DNA of 64,000 nucleotides from Devosia riboflavina (GTDB lineage Bacteria; Pseudomonadota; Alphaproteobacteria; Rhizobiales; Devosiaceae). Positions 1-10,254 of the stretch are shown here, in pieces. The position numbers and the translations under genes were made by a program. The notes under the pieces were generated by a model, which saw only the letters and a program-made list of their open reading frames with translations, did no database searches and had not been told where the DNA came from. How positions within the stretch are numbered: the stretch's first letter is position 1; each line of letters opens with the position of its first letter. The stretch is from the NCBI RefSeq assembly GCF_000743575.1, contig NZ_JQGC01000012.1:98654-162653 (forward strand). Reading direction: 5' to 3'.

Positions 1-230
1 AGGGCGCTCAATTGGACCTTGCCGACTTGGACCTTTATAGTCCTGGTGATCTTGGACAACATAATTTCTGACCTCTACGAGTTTACTAAGCACCTGATTT
101 TGTAGCATAAAACGGGCTCAAAAGCAAACGGCTTGGGTCTTCGGCGTCTCGGTTCGGCAGGCGTCGTATGCAACTGCTTTCGTTGAATGCTCACCTAAAA
201 CCACACGGGCCGATGCGCTTCTCGATGGTC

Positions 231-255
231 GGAGGAGCGCCGTGGGCGCTCCTCC
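231..255 (-). terminator. Hairpin downstream of the DUF305 gene
   Basis: An 11-bp perfect inverted repeat (GGAGGAGCGCC, loop GTG) lies just past the stop codon of the minus-strand DUF305 gene. No T-run follows it on the minus strand, and only TTGTTT follows it on the plus strand, so it may be a bidirectional or mRNA-stabilising hairpin. I see no gene in bases 1-266. Confidence 0.5.
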
Positions 256-266
256 TTGTTTGGCCG

Positions 267-731
267 TTACTCGTTGGCGCCTTCGCCTTCCAGCCAGGCG
301 ACCATGTCGGCGATCTCCTGCTCCTGGGCATCGATCACCTTCTGGGCCATGTCCTTGGCCCACTGGTTGTCGCCATGTTCAAGCTCGGCCTTGGCCATGT
401 TGATGGCACCCTGGTGGTGCGGGATCATCGAACAGACGAAAGCCACGTCGATGTCTTCCACCATCATGGAATCCATCATCTGCTTGTTGGTCTCGTCCAT
501 GCCGGCCATCAGGTCCATGTGGGCCTGATCCATCTCGTGGTCCATGTTCATCGACATGTCGCTCGACATGCCTTTGGCGGACTTGCAGATCTCCGGCAGT
601 TCGGCGGCGCCTGCCTGGCTGCCGCCCATCGCGGACATATCGTGTCCCGCCATGGCATCCTGAGCCAAGACAGGAGCCGACATCGCAGCGAGGACGGTGG
701 TGGCGAGAAGGGCGTTCTTGATGATGTTCAT
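267..731 (-). CDS. DUF305 family exported protein
   Basis: A 154-residue protein with a clear Sec signal peptide (residues 1-23, ending VLAQ). The mature part is rich in Met and His and carries the DUF305 core (around residues 97-145: FVCSMIPHHQGAINMA, then alternating charged helices ending EIADM). DUF305 proteins are ferritin-like helical periplasmic proteins often found beside copper-resistance genes; the function is unproven. It lies furthest downstream in a minus-strand cluster of cytochromes and a copper ATPase, so a role in periplasmic copper binding or oxidation is a reasonable inference. Confidence 0.85.
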   Translation of the reverse strand: MNIIKNALLATTVLAAMSAPVLAQDAMAGHDMSAMGGSQAGAAELPEICKSAKGMSSDMSMNMDHEMDQAHMDLMAGMDETNKQMMDSMMVEDIDVAFVCSMIPHHQGAINMAKAELEHGDNQWAKDMAQKVIDAQEQEIADMVAWLEGEGANE

Positions 732-761
732 TCTAGTTGTTCCTTGATTTGAGAATTCGTT

Positions 762-1133
762 TCAGATGAGGTTCTGCTCAAGGAACTTCGGAGGTCGATC
801 TATGCGGCCCCATGCCTGCCGCGGAATAACACCGAGCAGTCCGATGCCATGATCGGTCGCCGCATAGGCGGGCATGCTGGCGATGGCTGCGACCGGAAGC
901 GCGGAAAGACAAAGTCCCATGCCGCAACAGGCCACGACACCATGGGCATCGGAAAGGCAAGCGCCCTCACAGTCACCATGATCGGAGTGATGGTGAGCCA
1001 TTGTCGTCCCAAGGGCAGGGGAGGATGCCATTGCACCGTGATGCATCGTCATGCTCACCACCACTGCGACGATGACCATCGCTGTCACGCGGATGCGCTG
1101 CCTTATGGCTGCCAGGAAAAACGGTTTGGGCAT
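762..1133 (-). CDS. Small Cys/His-rich membrane or exported protein
   Basis: About 123 residues from the ATG at 1133, which has GGAG five bases upstream; a longer frame overlaps the upstream cytochrome gene without a better start. A hydrophobic segment near residues 17-28 (VTAMVIVAVVVSM) is followed by an MHH and HHHSDHGDCEGAC stretch, a CC pair and a second hydrophobic patch. The composition resembles small DUF2946-like proteins found in copper loci. I cannot assign a function; a metal-binding membrane protein is an inference from the His and Cys content and the neighbours. Confidence 0.55.
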   Translation of the reverse strand: MPKPFFLAAIRQRIRVTAMVIVAVVVSMTMHHGAMASSPALGTTMAHHHSDHGDCEGACLSDAHGVVACCGMGLCLSALPVAAIASMPAYAATDHGIGLLGVIPRQAWGRIDRPPKFLEQNLI

Positions 1134-1189
1134 GAAGCTCCAACTCCTAGCCCTCCCCGGGGTTCCTGCGGAAGCGGTCAGAGGCAGCA

Positions 1190-2077
1190 TCATTTCCTTC
1201 CGATATCCAGAAGATAGGTGGCCATGTCGTCGATGTGCTCGTCCAGAAGGAATTTCATGCTTCCATGGATCACCTCAGCCATCGATCCGCCGAGCACGTC
1301 CCCGCTCGGGGTGATGCCCGTGCGCATCGTCTCGACCAATGCCGGCTTGGTATATCCGTTGGCGGTCAGGTAGCGGGCGGTAAGCGGAGGCGACTTGCCC
1401 CCATCCTGCATCGCCGGATCGCCCGTCAGCTCGAGCGAGCTCGGCAAACCGCCGAGGACGTTGCGCGGCGCATGGCAGGCGGCGCAATGGGCCGGTCCCC
1501 AGACCAGGTACTTCCCGCGGTTCCATTCGGGCGATCTCGTTTCGTCCGGAACGTACTCGACAGGGCTCTCGAAGAACGTGCGCCATGGCCTCAGGCCCGC
1601 CCTGACGTTGAATGGGAAGCTTACCTGGTGGGGAACGTCGGGCGTGCCCACTGCCGGCGTCGCACGCAGTGCGGCCCACAGGTCGGCCATGTCGCTGTCG
1701 GTCAACGTGGCATAGAACTCGTAAGGGAATGCCGGGTAATAGGGGTCACCATCAGGCGACACCCCTTCCCTGACGGCCCTCACGAACTGCTGGAACGACC
1801 AGGTGCCAATGCCCTGGGTCGGATCCGGCGTGATATTGGGTGCGTAGAAAGACCCGAACTTCGACACCAACGCGGCCCCTCCTGAAAGGGGCGGTGCCCC
1901 GGGCGCCGTGTGGCAGGTGATGCACCCGGAAAGGCGTGCAAGATAGGCGCCCCTCTTCGGATCGCCCTGAAGCTCGGCCACCGGGCGAGCACCGGCGACG
2001 GGCCAGGTCTCGAGCACGAGAACACCCAGCGCCGACAGCACAAGAAGTGCGACAAGGATCATCGCCAAGCGGTTCAT
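1190..2077 (-). CDS. Diheme c-type cytochrome
   Basis: A 295-residue protein with an N-terminal membrane anchor or signal (residues 1-22). It has two heme c sites, CITCH near residue 52 and CAACH near residue 199, each with a plausible distal Met. The architecture matches small diheme cytochromes that feed electrons to periplasmic oxidoreductases (alcohol or sulfite dehydrogenase-type subunits). It is separated by 3 bases from the cytochrome c'-like gene upstream on the same strand, so the two are probably cotranscribed. The electron donor is not visible here. Confidence 0.85.
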   Translation of the reverse strand: MNRLAMILVALLVLSALGVLVLETWPVAGARPVAELQGDPKRGAYLARLSGCITCHTAPGAPPLSGGAALVSKFGSFYAPNITPDPTQGIGTWSFQQFVRAVREGVSPDGDPYYPAFPYEFYATLTDSDMADLWAALRATPAVGTPDVPHQVSFPFNVRAGLRPWRTFFESPVEYVPDETRSPEWNRGKYLVWGPAHCAACHAPRNVLGGLPSSLELTGDPAMQDGGKSPPLTARYLTANGYTKPALVETMRTGITPSGDVLGGSMAEVIHGSMKFLLDEHIDDMATYLLDIGRK

Positions 2078-2080
2078 GGC

Positions 2081-2707
2081 TCACCGACGAAAAGCGGTAT
2101 GGCATGCCGCACAGGTGGCTGCGATGTCCGCATAGACTGCGGCGACGGGTCTCGCCTCTGATAACGGTTCACTGTTGGCATCGATCGAACCTGTGGTCGC
2201 CATGTCGATCGATGCTACCTGTTCGGTCGAAAGTCCCATCAGCCACTCGAAGTCCATCTGCTCCCACTGAGACAGCTGTGCTCTTACCGCCACCGGCTCA
2301 GGGGTCGGCATGCTCGGCGACTTTACGAGCTCATCGGCGGACGTACCCAGTTCGGTACCAAGCTCGGCCAACCGATCGGCATAGTCTGAGAACGTCTGCC
2401 AATTCGCCCATATCTCGGGCTTGGCCTCAGACGGCCCCTCGATGCTTCCTTGGGGGAACAGATCGGTCATGGACCGGCCGGCATGCATCTTGATCATTTC
2501 GGCGGCTGTGGCGATGGCCTGCACGTCCGCTTGAGTGGGCTGCGATGCGATGGGAGCCAGCAGTTTGATCTGCTCGCTCAGCATCATCATGCCCGCCATC
2601 CGCTCGCCTACTATGCCCGTGGCGCCGCCATGCGCGAACACCGAAGCGGCGCCCGCGAGCAACAACCCTGAGGCTAGGAGCCTCGGGTCAACTCGATTCA
2701 TCTTCAT
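2081..2707 (-). CDS. Cytochrome c'/c-556-like protein
   Basis: A 208-residue exported protein. The signal peptide covers about residues 1-26 (ending VFAHG). A predicted four-helix body, with MAGMMMLSEQIKLL near its start, ends in a single CAACH heme site close to the C terminus. C-terminal CxxCH after a helical bundle is the hallmark of the cytochrome c' family (c' and c-556). It is followed closely by the diheme cytochrome and probably works with it in periplasmic redox chemistry. The body is longer than a typical c' (about 130-150 residues). Confidence 0.75.
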   Translation of the reverse strand: MKMNRVDPRLLASGLLLAGAASVFAHGGATGIVGERMAGMMMLSEQIKLLAPIASQPTQADVQAIATAAEMIKMHAGRSMTDLFPQGSIEGPSEAKPEIWANWQTFSDYADRLAELGTELGTSADELVKSPSMPTPEPVAVRAQLSQWEQMDFEWLMGLSTEQVASIDMATTGSIDANSEPLSEARPVAAVYADIAATCAACHTAFRR

Positions 2708-2761
2708 TTGTCGTGGTCCAGGTTGCTGAATGCCGCAGGTGCGGCCGCCGTTTTGAGTGGC

Positions 2762-3127
2762 TCAGCTACGAGGAGGTCGAAGGTCTTCGATGGCCAAGGA
2801 CAGAGGAATGTCCGTCTCCTGGTCAAAATAGACCACCGAAGCCACTTTTACCTGGCACGACAGACTCACCGGTTCGATCCCAAGTATGGGGGCACCGCAA
2901 TGGACGGCGGCATCACCAGGAAGATGCGAATGATCCGAAGTGTGCGAGGAGGGAGAATGATTGTGAGCGGCCTCAACAGTTGCGACGTCGAAAGGCCGGG
3001 CGTCGTCCGCATGCACGGAGACTGCTCCGAGCAGCAGGACCATCAGCAGGGCCAGCATGTTGACGAGGCAGCTTAGCGGCTTCAACGGCGAATCTTTCCT
3101 AACGCAGCGTCCCTTGGACGATGGCAT
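2762..3127 (-). CDS. Small exported His-rich protein
   Basis: About 121 residues from the ATG at 3127 (GGGAAGG lies upstream). A hydrophobic segment (CLVNMLALLMVLLLGAVSV, about residues 20-38) ends in VHA, a probable signal cleavage site. The mature part has a His/Ser cluster (HNHSPSSHTSDHSHL). It lies between the copper ATPase gene and the cytochromes on the same strand. I do not recognise the family; periplasmic metal binding is an inference from composition and context. Confidence 0.5.
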   Translation of the reverse strand: MPSSKGRCVRKDSPLKPLSCLVNMLALLMVLLLGAVSVHADDARPFDVATVEAAHNHSPSSHTSDHSHLPGDAAVHCGAPILGIEPVSLSCQVKVASVVYFDQETDIPLSLAIEDLRPPRS

Positions 3128-3170
3128 TGTGACCTTCCCATGGCGCAAGGACAACTTGGAAGAGCCATGA

Positions 3171-5533
<2,363 letters not shown>

Positions 5534-5554
5534 GATCTGCCTCCTGTTTCGTTC

Positions 5555-5585
5555 AGGATGCTCCTTGCCACGGTGGGAAGGTCAA
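5555..5585 (-). promoter_or_regulatory. CueR-type promoter of the copper ATPase
   Basis: On the minus strand TTGACC (5585-5580) is followed by a 19-base spacer containing the dyad CCTTCC-N7-GCAAGG and then CATCCT (5560-5555). The 19-base spacer and the CCTTCC/GGAAGG-like dyad are the signature of promoters activated by MerR-family copper regulators. No cueR gene lies beside it. The rest of 5534-5670 holds no convincing gene. Confidence 0.7.
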
Positions 5586-5670
5586 CCCCTACCCTCATCT
5601 CGATCAGGCGAGCGATCACCCCTGAGACATCGGGGACGAAACCATAGCCCCTATACGGCCGCATCACACT

Positions 5671-6228
5671 TCAGAGCGTCAACCCTGACCGGTCCGATCG
5701 ATCGAAAGGCAGATCAAGATCGCTCTCGGGATACAGTGCCATGAAGGCATTAGCCATGGCCTGCACGTGTTCAAGATCGGTATGTGCACCAGACGTTCGC
5801 GTAGATGTCTCAGAAGGCTGACAAACATAAGCCAAAAGTTCTTGGCGATGCCGTGCCACCACGAGTTTAAGTTTGTGGGCGGCAGCAGCGGCTGGGGCCT
5901 CTTCGCCGATGATCCGTTTCACTACTGCAATCGCATGAATCGCATCCGCGTCCTTCGGTTTGGCATCGAAGTACCGAGCCGCCCACCAATCCTGGACCAA
6001 AGCGAAATTGCCGTCCTTGAACTCGATGCGATATGGACCTTCGAATGATTTCGAATTGCCTGCTGGGTCCTTCCAGCTCGCGATGGCGGTGACGAAGTCG
6101 TCCTTTTTCAGTCTGCGTTTGTGGCTATCGGCCCGAAGAACGATCAAGACGCCTTCGTCTTCCCACTGCGCCAAAATCTTGTTTTCGTAGTCGTACGGTT
6201 CCAGTGCAACGATGTCGTCCGCGTTCAT
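5671..6228 (-). CDS. Protein of unknown function
   Basis: A 185-residue soluble protein starting at the ATG at 6228, which has a strong AAGGAG eight bases upstream. A much longer frame reaches into the opposite-strand transpeptidase gene, but only this C-terminal part has a ribosome site and coding-like composition. The N-terminal half (about residues 1-85) looks like a small beta-rich domain (EDEGVLIVLRAD ... YRIEFKDGNFALVQDWW). The C-terminal half is helical with an Ala-rich stretch. I recognise no domain. It is divergent from the L,D-transpeptidase gene. Confidence 0.6.
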   Translation of the reverse strand: MNADDIVALEPYDYENKILAQWEDEGVLIVLRADSHKRRLKKDDFVTAIASWKDPAGNSKSFEGPYRIEFKDGNFALVQDWWAARYFDAKPKDADAIHAIAVVKRIIGEEAPAAAAAHKLKLVVARHRQELLAYVCQPSETSTRTSGAHTDLEHVQAMANAFMALYPESDLDLPFDRSDRSGLTL

Positions 6229-6348
6229 GGTGATCTCCTTGTCTCTTGAGGATACGGCGCAATGGCGCAAGACACATCCAGCGAGAACGAGGCTCATGAT
6301 CGGGTAACCCTGGTCCGATATGGTGACGCGGAACTGAACAGGACTTCC

Positions 6349-7125
6349 ATGCCCGCTCGCCTTCTTCAACTCGTCACGGCCATGATCGTAGCCGTATTCC
6401 TTGTCGGCTGCAGCCAGTTCGTCGGCGACAATCGTCACAACGTTCCATTGCCGAAGGGACTGGTGGACCAGATGGCGGCGATCGGTTCCTCGCCTACCGA
6501 ACCGATGATGATCCGGGTGTTCAAGGAGAGTTCCGAGCTCGAGGTGTGGAAGCGCACCCACACCGGCCGGTACGCCCTGCTCAAGACCTATCCGATCTGC
6601 AAATGGTCGGGTGCGCTCGGACCCAAGATCCAGGAAGGCGACTACCAATCGCCGGAAGGCTTCTACGACGTGACCCCAGCCCTGATGAACCCGAAGTCGA
6701 ACTACTTCCTGTCGTTCAACGTGGGTTTCCCGAACAAGTTCGACCAGGCTTGGGGACGCACCGGCAGCTACCTGATGATCCACGGCGACTGCAAGTCGGT
6801 GGGTTGCTACGCCATGACCGACGACGGCATCAAGGAACTCTACGCCCTGGTTCGCGAGAGCTTCAGGGGCGGCAATCGGTCCGTGCAGCTGCAGTTGCTG
6901 CCATTCCGCATGACGGAGGCAAACCTCGCGCGGCACGCCGCCAGCCCCCATGTCCCCTTCTGGCGCAACCTCAAGGAGGGCACGGACATCTTCGACCGCA
7001 CGCTGCAGTTGCCGGCGGTTGACGTGTGCGAGAAGCGTTACGTGTTCAACCGCACGGGCGCCGCTCTGCTCGATCCCAACGGAACCTGCCCCGTCGCGCC
7101 GCTCTCGACCATGGCCGCCCTTTGA
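6349..7125 (+). CDS. L,D-transpeptidase (YkuD/YafK type) lipoprotein
   Basis: About 258 residues from the ATG at 6349; the frame extends further upstream, but this start gives a lipoprotein signal (hydrophobic core then FLVGC). The YkuD catalytic motif is complete: His145, Ser150 and Cys153 within HGDCKSVGCYAM. Relatives (YafK/DpaA, ErfK families) make or cut 3-3 or meso-DAP linkages in peptidoglycan from the periplasm. It sits in a metal-resistance island, convergent with lspA. Similar proteins occur in mobile metal clusters; whether it protects the wall under metal stress is inference. Confidence 0.85.
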   Translation: MPARLLQLVTAMIVAVFLVGCSQFVGDNRHNVPLPKGLVDQMAAIGSSPTEPMMIRVFKESSELEVWKRTHTGRYALLKTYPICKWSGALGPKIQEGDYQSPEGFYDVTPALMNPKSNYFLSFNVGFPNKFDQAWGRTGSYLMIHGDCKSVGCYAMTDDGIKELYALVRESFRGGNRSVQLQLLPFRMTEANLARHAASPHVPFWRNLKEGTDIFDRTLQLPAVDVCEKRYVFNRTGAALLDPNGTCPVAPLSTMAAL

Positions 7126-7129
7126 TGGG

Positions 7130-7621
7130 TTAGGGGCGCCCGGCACCGGGGGCGGTACGGCCCGCGAAGGCGCCGGTGATGGTCGCCATCAGCAGCATGA
7201 CGACGCCGGCGGTGATGCCGACGTCGGCCAGGTTGAAGGTGGGAAAGTGCCAGCCGCCCGCGTGCAGGTCGATGAAGTCGGTGACCGCGCCATCGGGAAT
7301 GCGGTCGACGAGATTGCCCAGTGCCCCGCCCAGGATGGCGGCGTAGCCAAAGCGCTCGAGTCGTCCACGGCTCCTGTGCCACAGCCAGGCGACCACCGCG
7401 GACACCACGAGGGTCACGAGGACGATGGCCCACCAGCCCCCGGGCCCGTCCGCGGCGAACATGCCAAAGCTCACGCCGGTATTGAATCCCAGGGTAAGGT
7501 TCAACACCGGCAGCACCGGCACGCCAGCCCCGTCGAGGTACATCAGGGCGGCCTCCTTGGTGGAGGCGTCCACGCCGATGACGCCCAGAACGAGGAAGAG
7601 CGAGGAGTCGCGATTGCTCAT
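7130..7621 (-). CDS. lspA: Signal peptidase II (prolipoprotein peptidase)
   Basis: A 163-residue integral membrane aspartic protease, the normal length for LspA. It shows FNTGVSFG, GALGNLVDR (first catalytic Asp) and TDFIDLH ... FNLADVGI (second catalytic Asp). Its start overlaps the stop of the upstream CDF exporter by four bases, so the two are translationally coupled. An extra lspA next to a metal exporter is known from lead-resistance operons (pbrB in the pbr system), which makes Pb/Zn/Cd detoxification the likely setting. It is probably additional to a housekeeping copy outside the window. Confidence 0.9.
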   Translation of the reverse strand: MSNRDSSLFLVLGVIGVDASTKEAALMYLDGAGVPVLPVLNLTLGFNTGVSFGMFAADGPGGWWAIVLVTLVVSAVVAWLWHRSRGRLERFGYAAILGGALGNLVDRIPDGAVTDFIDLHAGGWHFPTFNLADVGITAGVVMLLMATITGAFAGRTAPGAGRP

Positions 7622-8496
7622 CGGCCAGCCTGCCGTAGGTCAGACCTCGCATCACGGATGATCGACCAAGCGGACTGCAGGAACAGGCCGGCCACCGCGA
7701 AGGCGACGATCAGGTCCGGCCACTGCGACCCGGTCCACCAGACCGCACCCGCGGCGGCAACCACGGCGAGGTTGCCGATGGCGTCGTTGCGGGAGAACAG
7801 CCAAACCGCTCGCATGTTGGCGTCGCCCTTGCGGTGCGGGATAAGTACCACTGCGGCCAGCACGTTGACCATGAACGCCACCAGCGCGAAGCCGCCCATC
7901 AAGAGGCTCTCGGGCTGGTGCTCGATGAAGACCCTATAGAGCGTCGACGCGACGACGCCCAAACCGAGCAGGCCGAGAAAGATGCCCTGCAGCAGGGCCG
8001 CCTTCGCCCGGGCGGCAAGTCCCCAGCCAACGGCGATCAGGCCCAGGAACGAAATGAGCCCGTCGCCAAGGAAGTCGAGCGAGTCGGCCTGCAGCGCCTG
8101 GGAGCCGGCGATGAAGCTGCCGGCGATCTCGACGATGCCGTAGCCGACATTGAGCAGCACGACGATCCAGAGAGCCCGCTTGTAGGCCGGCGTGACGTGC
8201 GAGAGGTCCGGAATGTGATCGTCGTCGCCCTCCTCGTCGTGGTCGTGCTCGGAGTTCGCCCCCTTCTGCCCGCCGATCCGGTCGAGCTGGTAACCGAGGT
8301 CCGTTACTGCGGTCTCGAGCAGCGGCAAGCGCCGACCGGGATCGTCCACCTCGAGCGTCATGATCTGGGAGGCGATGGAGACCTTGACGTCCTGGATACC
8401 GTCCACCTTGCGGGCGGCCCCTTCGATCTTGGCGGCGCAGGACGAGCAGTCCATGCCAGTGACTTGGTAGCGTACGGTTTCGGCAGCAGCGCTCAT
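7618..8496 (-). CDS. CDF cation-efflux protein with N-terminal HMA domain
   Basis: A 292-residue protein. Residues 8-75 form a heavy-metal-associated domain with the GMDCSSC site. An acidic His-rich linker (SEHDHDEEGDDDH) follows. The rest is a cation diffusion facilitator-type membrane domain with about six helices and the ADSLDFLGDG metal-site motif. Such chimeras export Zn, Cd, Pb or Co to the periplasm. The gene is divergent from a MerR regulator across a MerR-type promoter and is coupled to lspA. Confidence 0.88.
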   Translation of the reverse strand: MSAAAETVRYQVTGMDCSSCAAKIEGAARKVDGIQDVKVSIASQIMTLEVDDPGRRLPLLETAVTDLGYQLDRIGGQKGANSEHDHDEEGDDDHIPDLSHVTPAYKRALWIVVLLNVGYGIVEIAGSFIAGSQALQADSLDFLGDGLISFLGLIAVGWGLAARAKAALLQGIFLGLLGLGVVASTLYRVFIEHQPESLLMGGFALVAFMVNVLAAVVLIPHRKGDANMRAVWLFSRNDAIGNLAVVAAAGAVWWTGSQWPDLIVAFAVAGLFLQSAWSIIRDARSDLRQAGR

Positions 8497-8529
8497 GCCC
8501 TTGCTCCTTCTTGAGACGATTTGGTGCAG

Positions 8530-8560
8530 AGGCTACAACCTGTAGTCACTACAGGAGCAA
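8530..8560 (-). promoter_or_regulatory. MerR-type promoter for the CDF-lspA operon
   Basis: On the minus strand TTGCTC (8560-8555) and TAGCCT (8535-8530) are separated by 19 bases. A perfect 17-base dyad, CCTGTAGTCACTACAGG (8539-8555), fills most of that spacer. This geometry is diagnostic of MerR-family activation. The regulator gene starts 13 bases beyond, on the plus strand. Confidence 0.8.
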
Positions 8561-8567
8561 GCAGGAA

Positions 8568-8963
8568 ATGCAGATAGGGGATCTCTCCCGCCACGCGGGG
8601 GTCAATATCGAGACCATCCGCTACTACGAACGAGCGGGCGTGCTGCCCGTACCGGCCAGACAGGGCAACGGGCGCCGCATCTATGGCGAGGCGGACGTCC
8701 GCCGTCTCGGATTCATCCGCCACGCCCGCGATCTCGGCTTCGACCTGCAGTCCGTCCGCACCTTGTTGGCTTTGCAGGAACAGCCCGAGGCCTCCTGCAC
8801 CGATGCCAGTCGAATCGCACAGGCTCAACTGGACGAGGTCGAACGTCGCCTGGCGCAGTTGCAGAGCCTGCGAGCAGAATTGTCGCGGATGGTCGCCGAA
8901 TGCCGGAAAGGGGTCGTCGCCGAATGTCGTGTCATCGAAGCGCTCAACACCTCGCCGTTCTGA
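8568..8963 (+). CDS. MerR family metal-responsive regulator
   Basis: A 131-residue protein starting at ATG 8568 (AGGA just upstream). It has the MerR N-terminal winged helix (IGDLSRHAGVNIETIRYYER), a dimerisation coiled coil and three Cys in the effector region (SCTDAS ... AECRKG ... AECRVIEAL). The Cys pattern fits Cd/Pb/Zn sensors (CadR/PbrR) rather than mercury. It faces the CDF-lspA operon across a dyad in a 19-base spacer, its obvious target. Its 3' end overlaps the next cytochrome gene. Confidence 0.88.
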   Translation: MQIGDLSRHAGVNIETIRYYERAGVLPVPARQGNGRRIYGEADVRRLGFIRHARDLGFDLQSVRTLLALQEQPEASCTDASRIAQAQLDEVERRLAQLQSLRAELSRMVAECRKGVVAECRVIEALNTSPF

Positions 8964-9355
8964 TCGCGGTCGCCTTGGCGGGAGCGGCGGGGGCGGCCCT
9001 TGCCGAGGACGCTTCCGGCAGGCAGGTCTATGTCGAACATTGCGCAAGCTGCCATGGCGCGAACCTCGAAGGTCAGCCGAACTGGAAGCAGCGGCTGCCG
9101 ACCGGGCGCCTGCCGGCACCGCCCCACGACGCGACCGGCCACACCTGGCATCATTCCGACCGGCAATTATTCCGGATCGTCAAGGAAGGGCCGGCGGCCA
9201 TGATGTCCGGCTACGAGACCGACATGCCGGGCTTCGGTGCGGTGCTCGACGACGCCGAGATCGCAGCCGTGCTCGACTACATCAAGAGCACCTGGCCCGA
9301 ACGCCAGCGCGACGTGCAGGCCGCCAAGTCCGCTTCGGACCCGCTCCAACCATAG
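8924..9355 (+). CDS. Monoheme cytochrome c
   Basis: About 143 residues from ATG 8924, inside the last 40 bases of the merR gene. A signal peptide (about residues 5-28, ending ALAED) precedes one heme site, CASCH, with LEGQPNWKQRLP and a distal Met near MPGFGAVL, typical of class I cytochrome c domains. The overlap suggests cotranscription with merR. It is a small soluble or anchored periplasmic electron carrier; its partner is unknown. Confidence 0.85.
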   Translation: MSCHRSAQHLAVLIAVALAGAAGAALAEDASGRQVYVEHCASCHGANLEGQPNWKQRLPTGRLPAPPHDATGHTWHHSDRQLFRIVKEGPAAMMSGYETDMPGFGAVLDDAEIAAVLDYIKSTWPERQRDVQAAKSASDPLQP

Positions 9356-9364
9356 ACGAAGCCG

Positions 9365-10189
9365 TCAGGCCGCGGCGTTGGCGGCGACCGGAAGGGCTCG
9401 CTTGTGGGCGGTCGCGCGATAGGCGTTCACGATCCGATCGCGGGCGAAATCGGGAACCGCCCTGCCTTCGAGGAAATCGTCGATCTGGTCGTAGGTCACC
9501 CCATAGGCGTCCTCGTCTGGCCGCAAAGGGGCATTGTCCTCGAGATCCGCCGTAGGCACCTTGAACACCAGCTCCGACGGTACACCGAGGTGGGCTGCTA
9601 TGGCGCGGACCCTTCGCTTGTTCAGGCCGGCGAGCGGCAGGATGTCGGCGGCGCCGTCGCCGAACTTGGTGAAGAAGCCCATGACCGCCTCGGCGGCATG
9701 GTCGGTGCCGATGACGAGGCCCTTGAGACCCCCTGCCAGGGCGTACTGAGCGATCATGCGCTGCCTCGCCTTGACGTTGCCGAGGACGAAATCCTCCTGG
9801 GCTGCGTCGTTCGGCACGAACCCGGCGGATTTTACCTGTTGCCACATGGCGTCCGCAGCCGGCTTGATGTTGACGGTGAAGGTCTGGTCAGGATTGATCG
9901 CCGCCAACGCCGCCCGGGCGTCCTTCTCGTCTGCCTGCGTACCGTAGGGAAGTCTTACCGCGACAAACCGGGCTTCATGCCCTTCCGCCCTCAGTTCACG
10001 GGCGGCCCGCTGCGCGAGCAAGGCCGCCGTGGTGGAATCGATGCCGCCGCTGATGCCCAGGACATAGGTGGCAAGCCGGGAGCGCACGAGGTAATCCTTG
10101 AGGAACGCCACCCGTCTCTCCGCTTCGGCAAGCGCATCGAACGTCGGAGCGACGCCCAATTCGGCCATGATCTGGGCTTGCGTGCTCAT
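9365..10189 (-). CDS. nadE: NH3-dependent NAD(+) synthetase
   Basis: A 274-residue single-domain enzyme that converts deamido-NAD, ATP and ammonia to NAD+. The ATP-pyrophosphatase loop SGGIDSTT (about residues 46-53) is intact, as are [23 protein letters not shown] and the nearby VPTADLED segment. Length and content match the short E. coli-type enzyme without the glutaminase domain that many alphaproteobacterial NadE proteins carry. It starts 66 bases after the TIR-domain gene on the same strand and has an AGGA ribosome site. It is probably an accessory copy carried by the island. Confidence 0.9.
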   Translation of the reverse strand: MSTQAQIMAELGVAPTFDALAEAERRVAFLKDYLVRSRLATYVLGISGGIDSTTAALLAQRAARELRAEGHEARFVAVRLPYGTQADEKDARAALAAINPDQTFTVNIKPAADAMWQQVKSAGFVPNDAAQEDFVLGNVKARQRMIAQYALAGGLKGLVIGTDHAAEAVMGFFTKFGDGAADILPLAGLNKRRVRAIAAHLGVPSELVFKVPTADLEDNAPLRPDEDAYGVTYDQIDDFLEGRAVPDFARDRIVNAYRATAHKRALPVAANAAA

Positions 10190-10254
10190 CGTCCTGGCTT
10201 CCTTTCATCCGTCCTGTTCATGGTCTGGACGCCCCGATCCAAGGAGCGGTTCAT

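Noticed and set aside
5671..7146. A 491-codon minus-strand frame
   Set aside because: Only the last 185 codons have a ribosome site and coding-like composition; the rest is the mirror of the L,D-transpeptidase gene.
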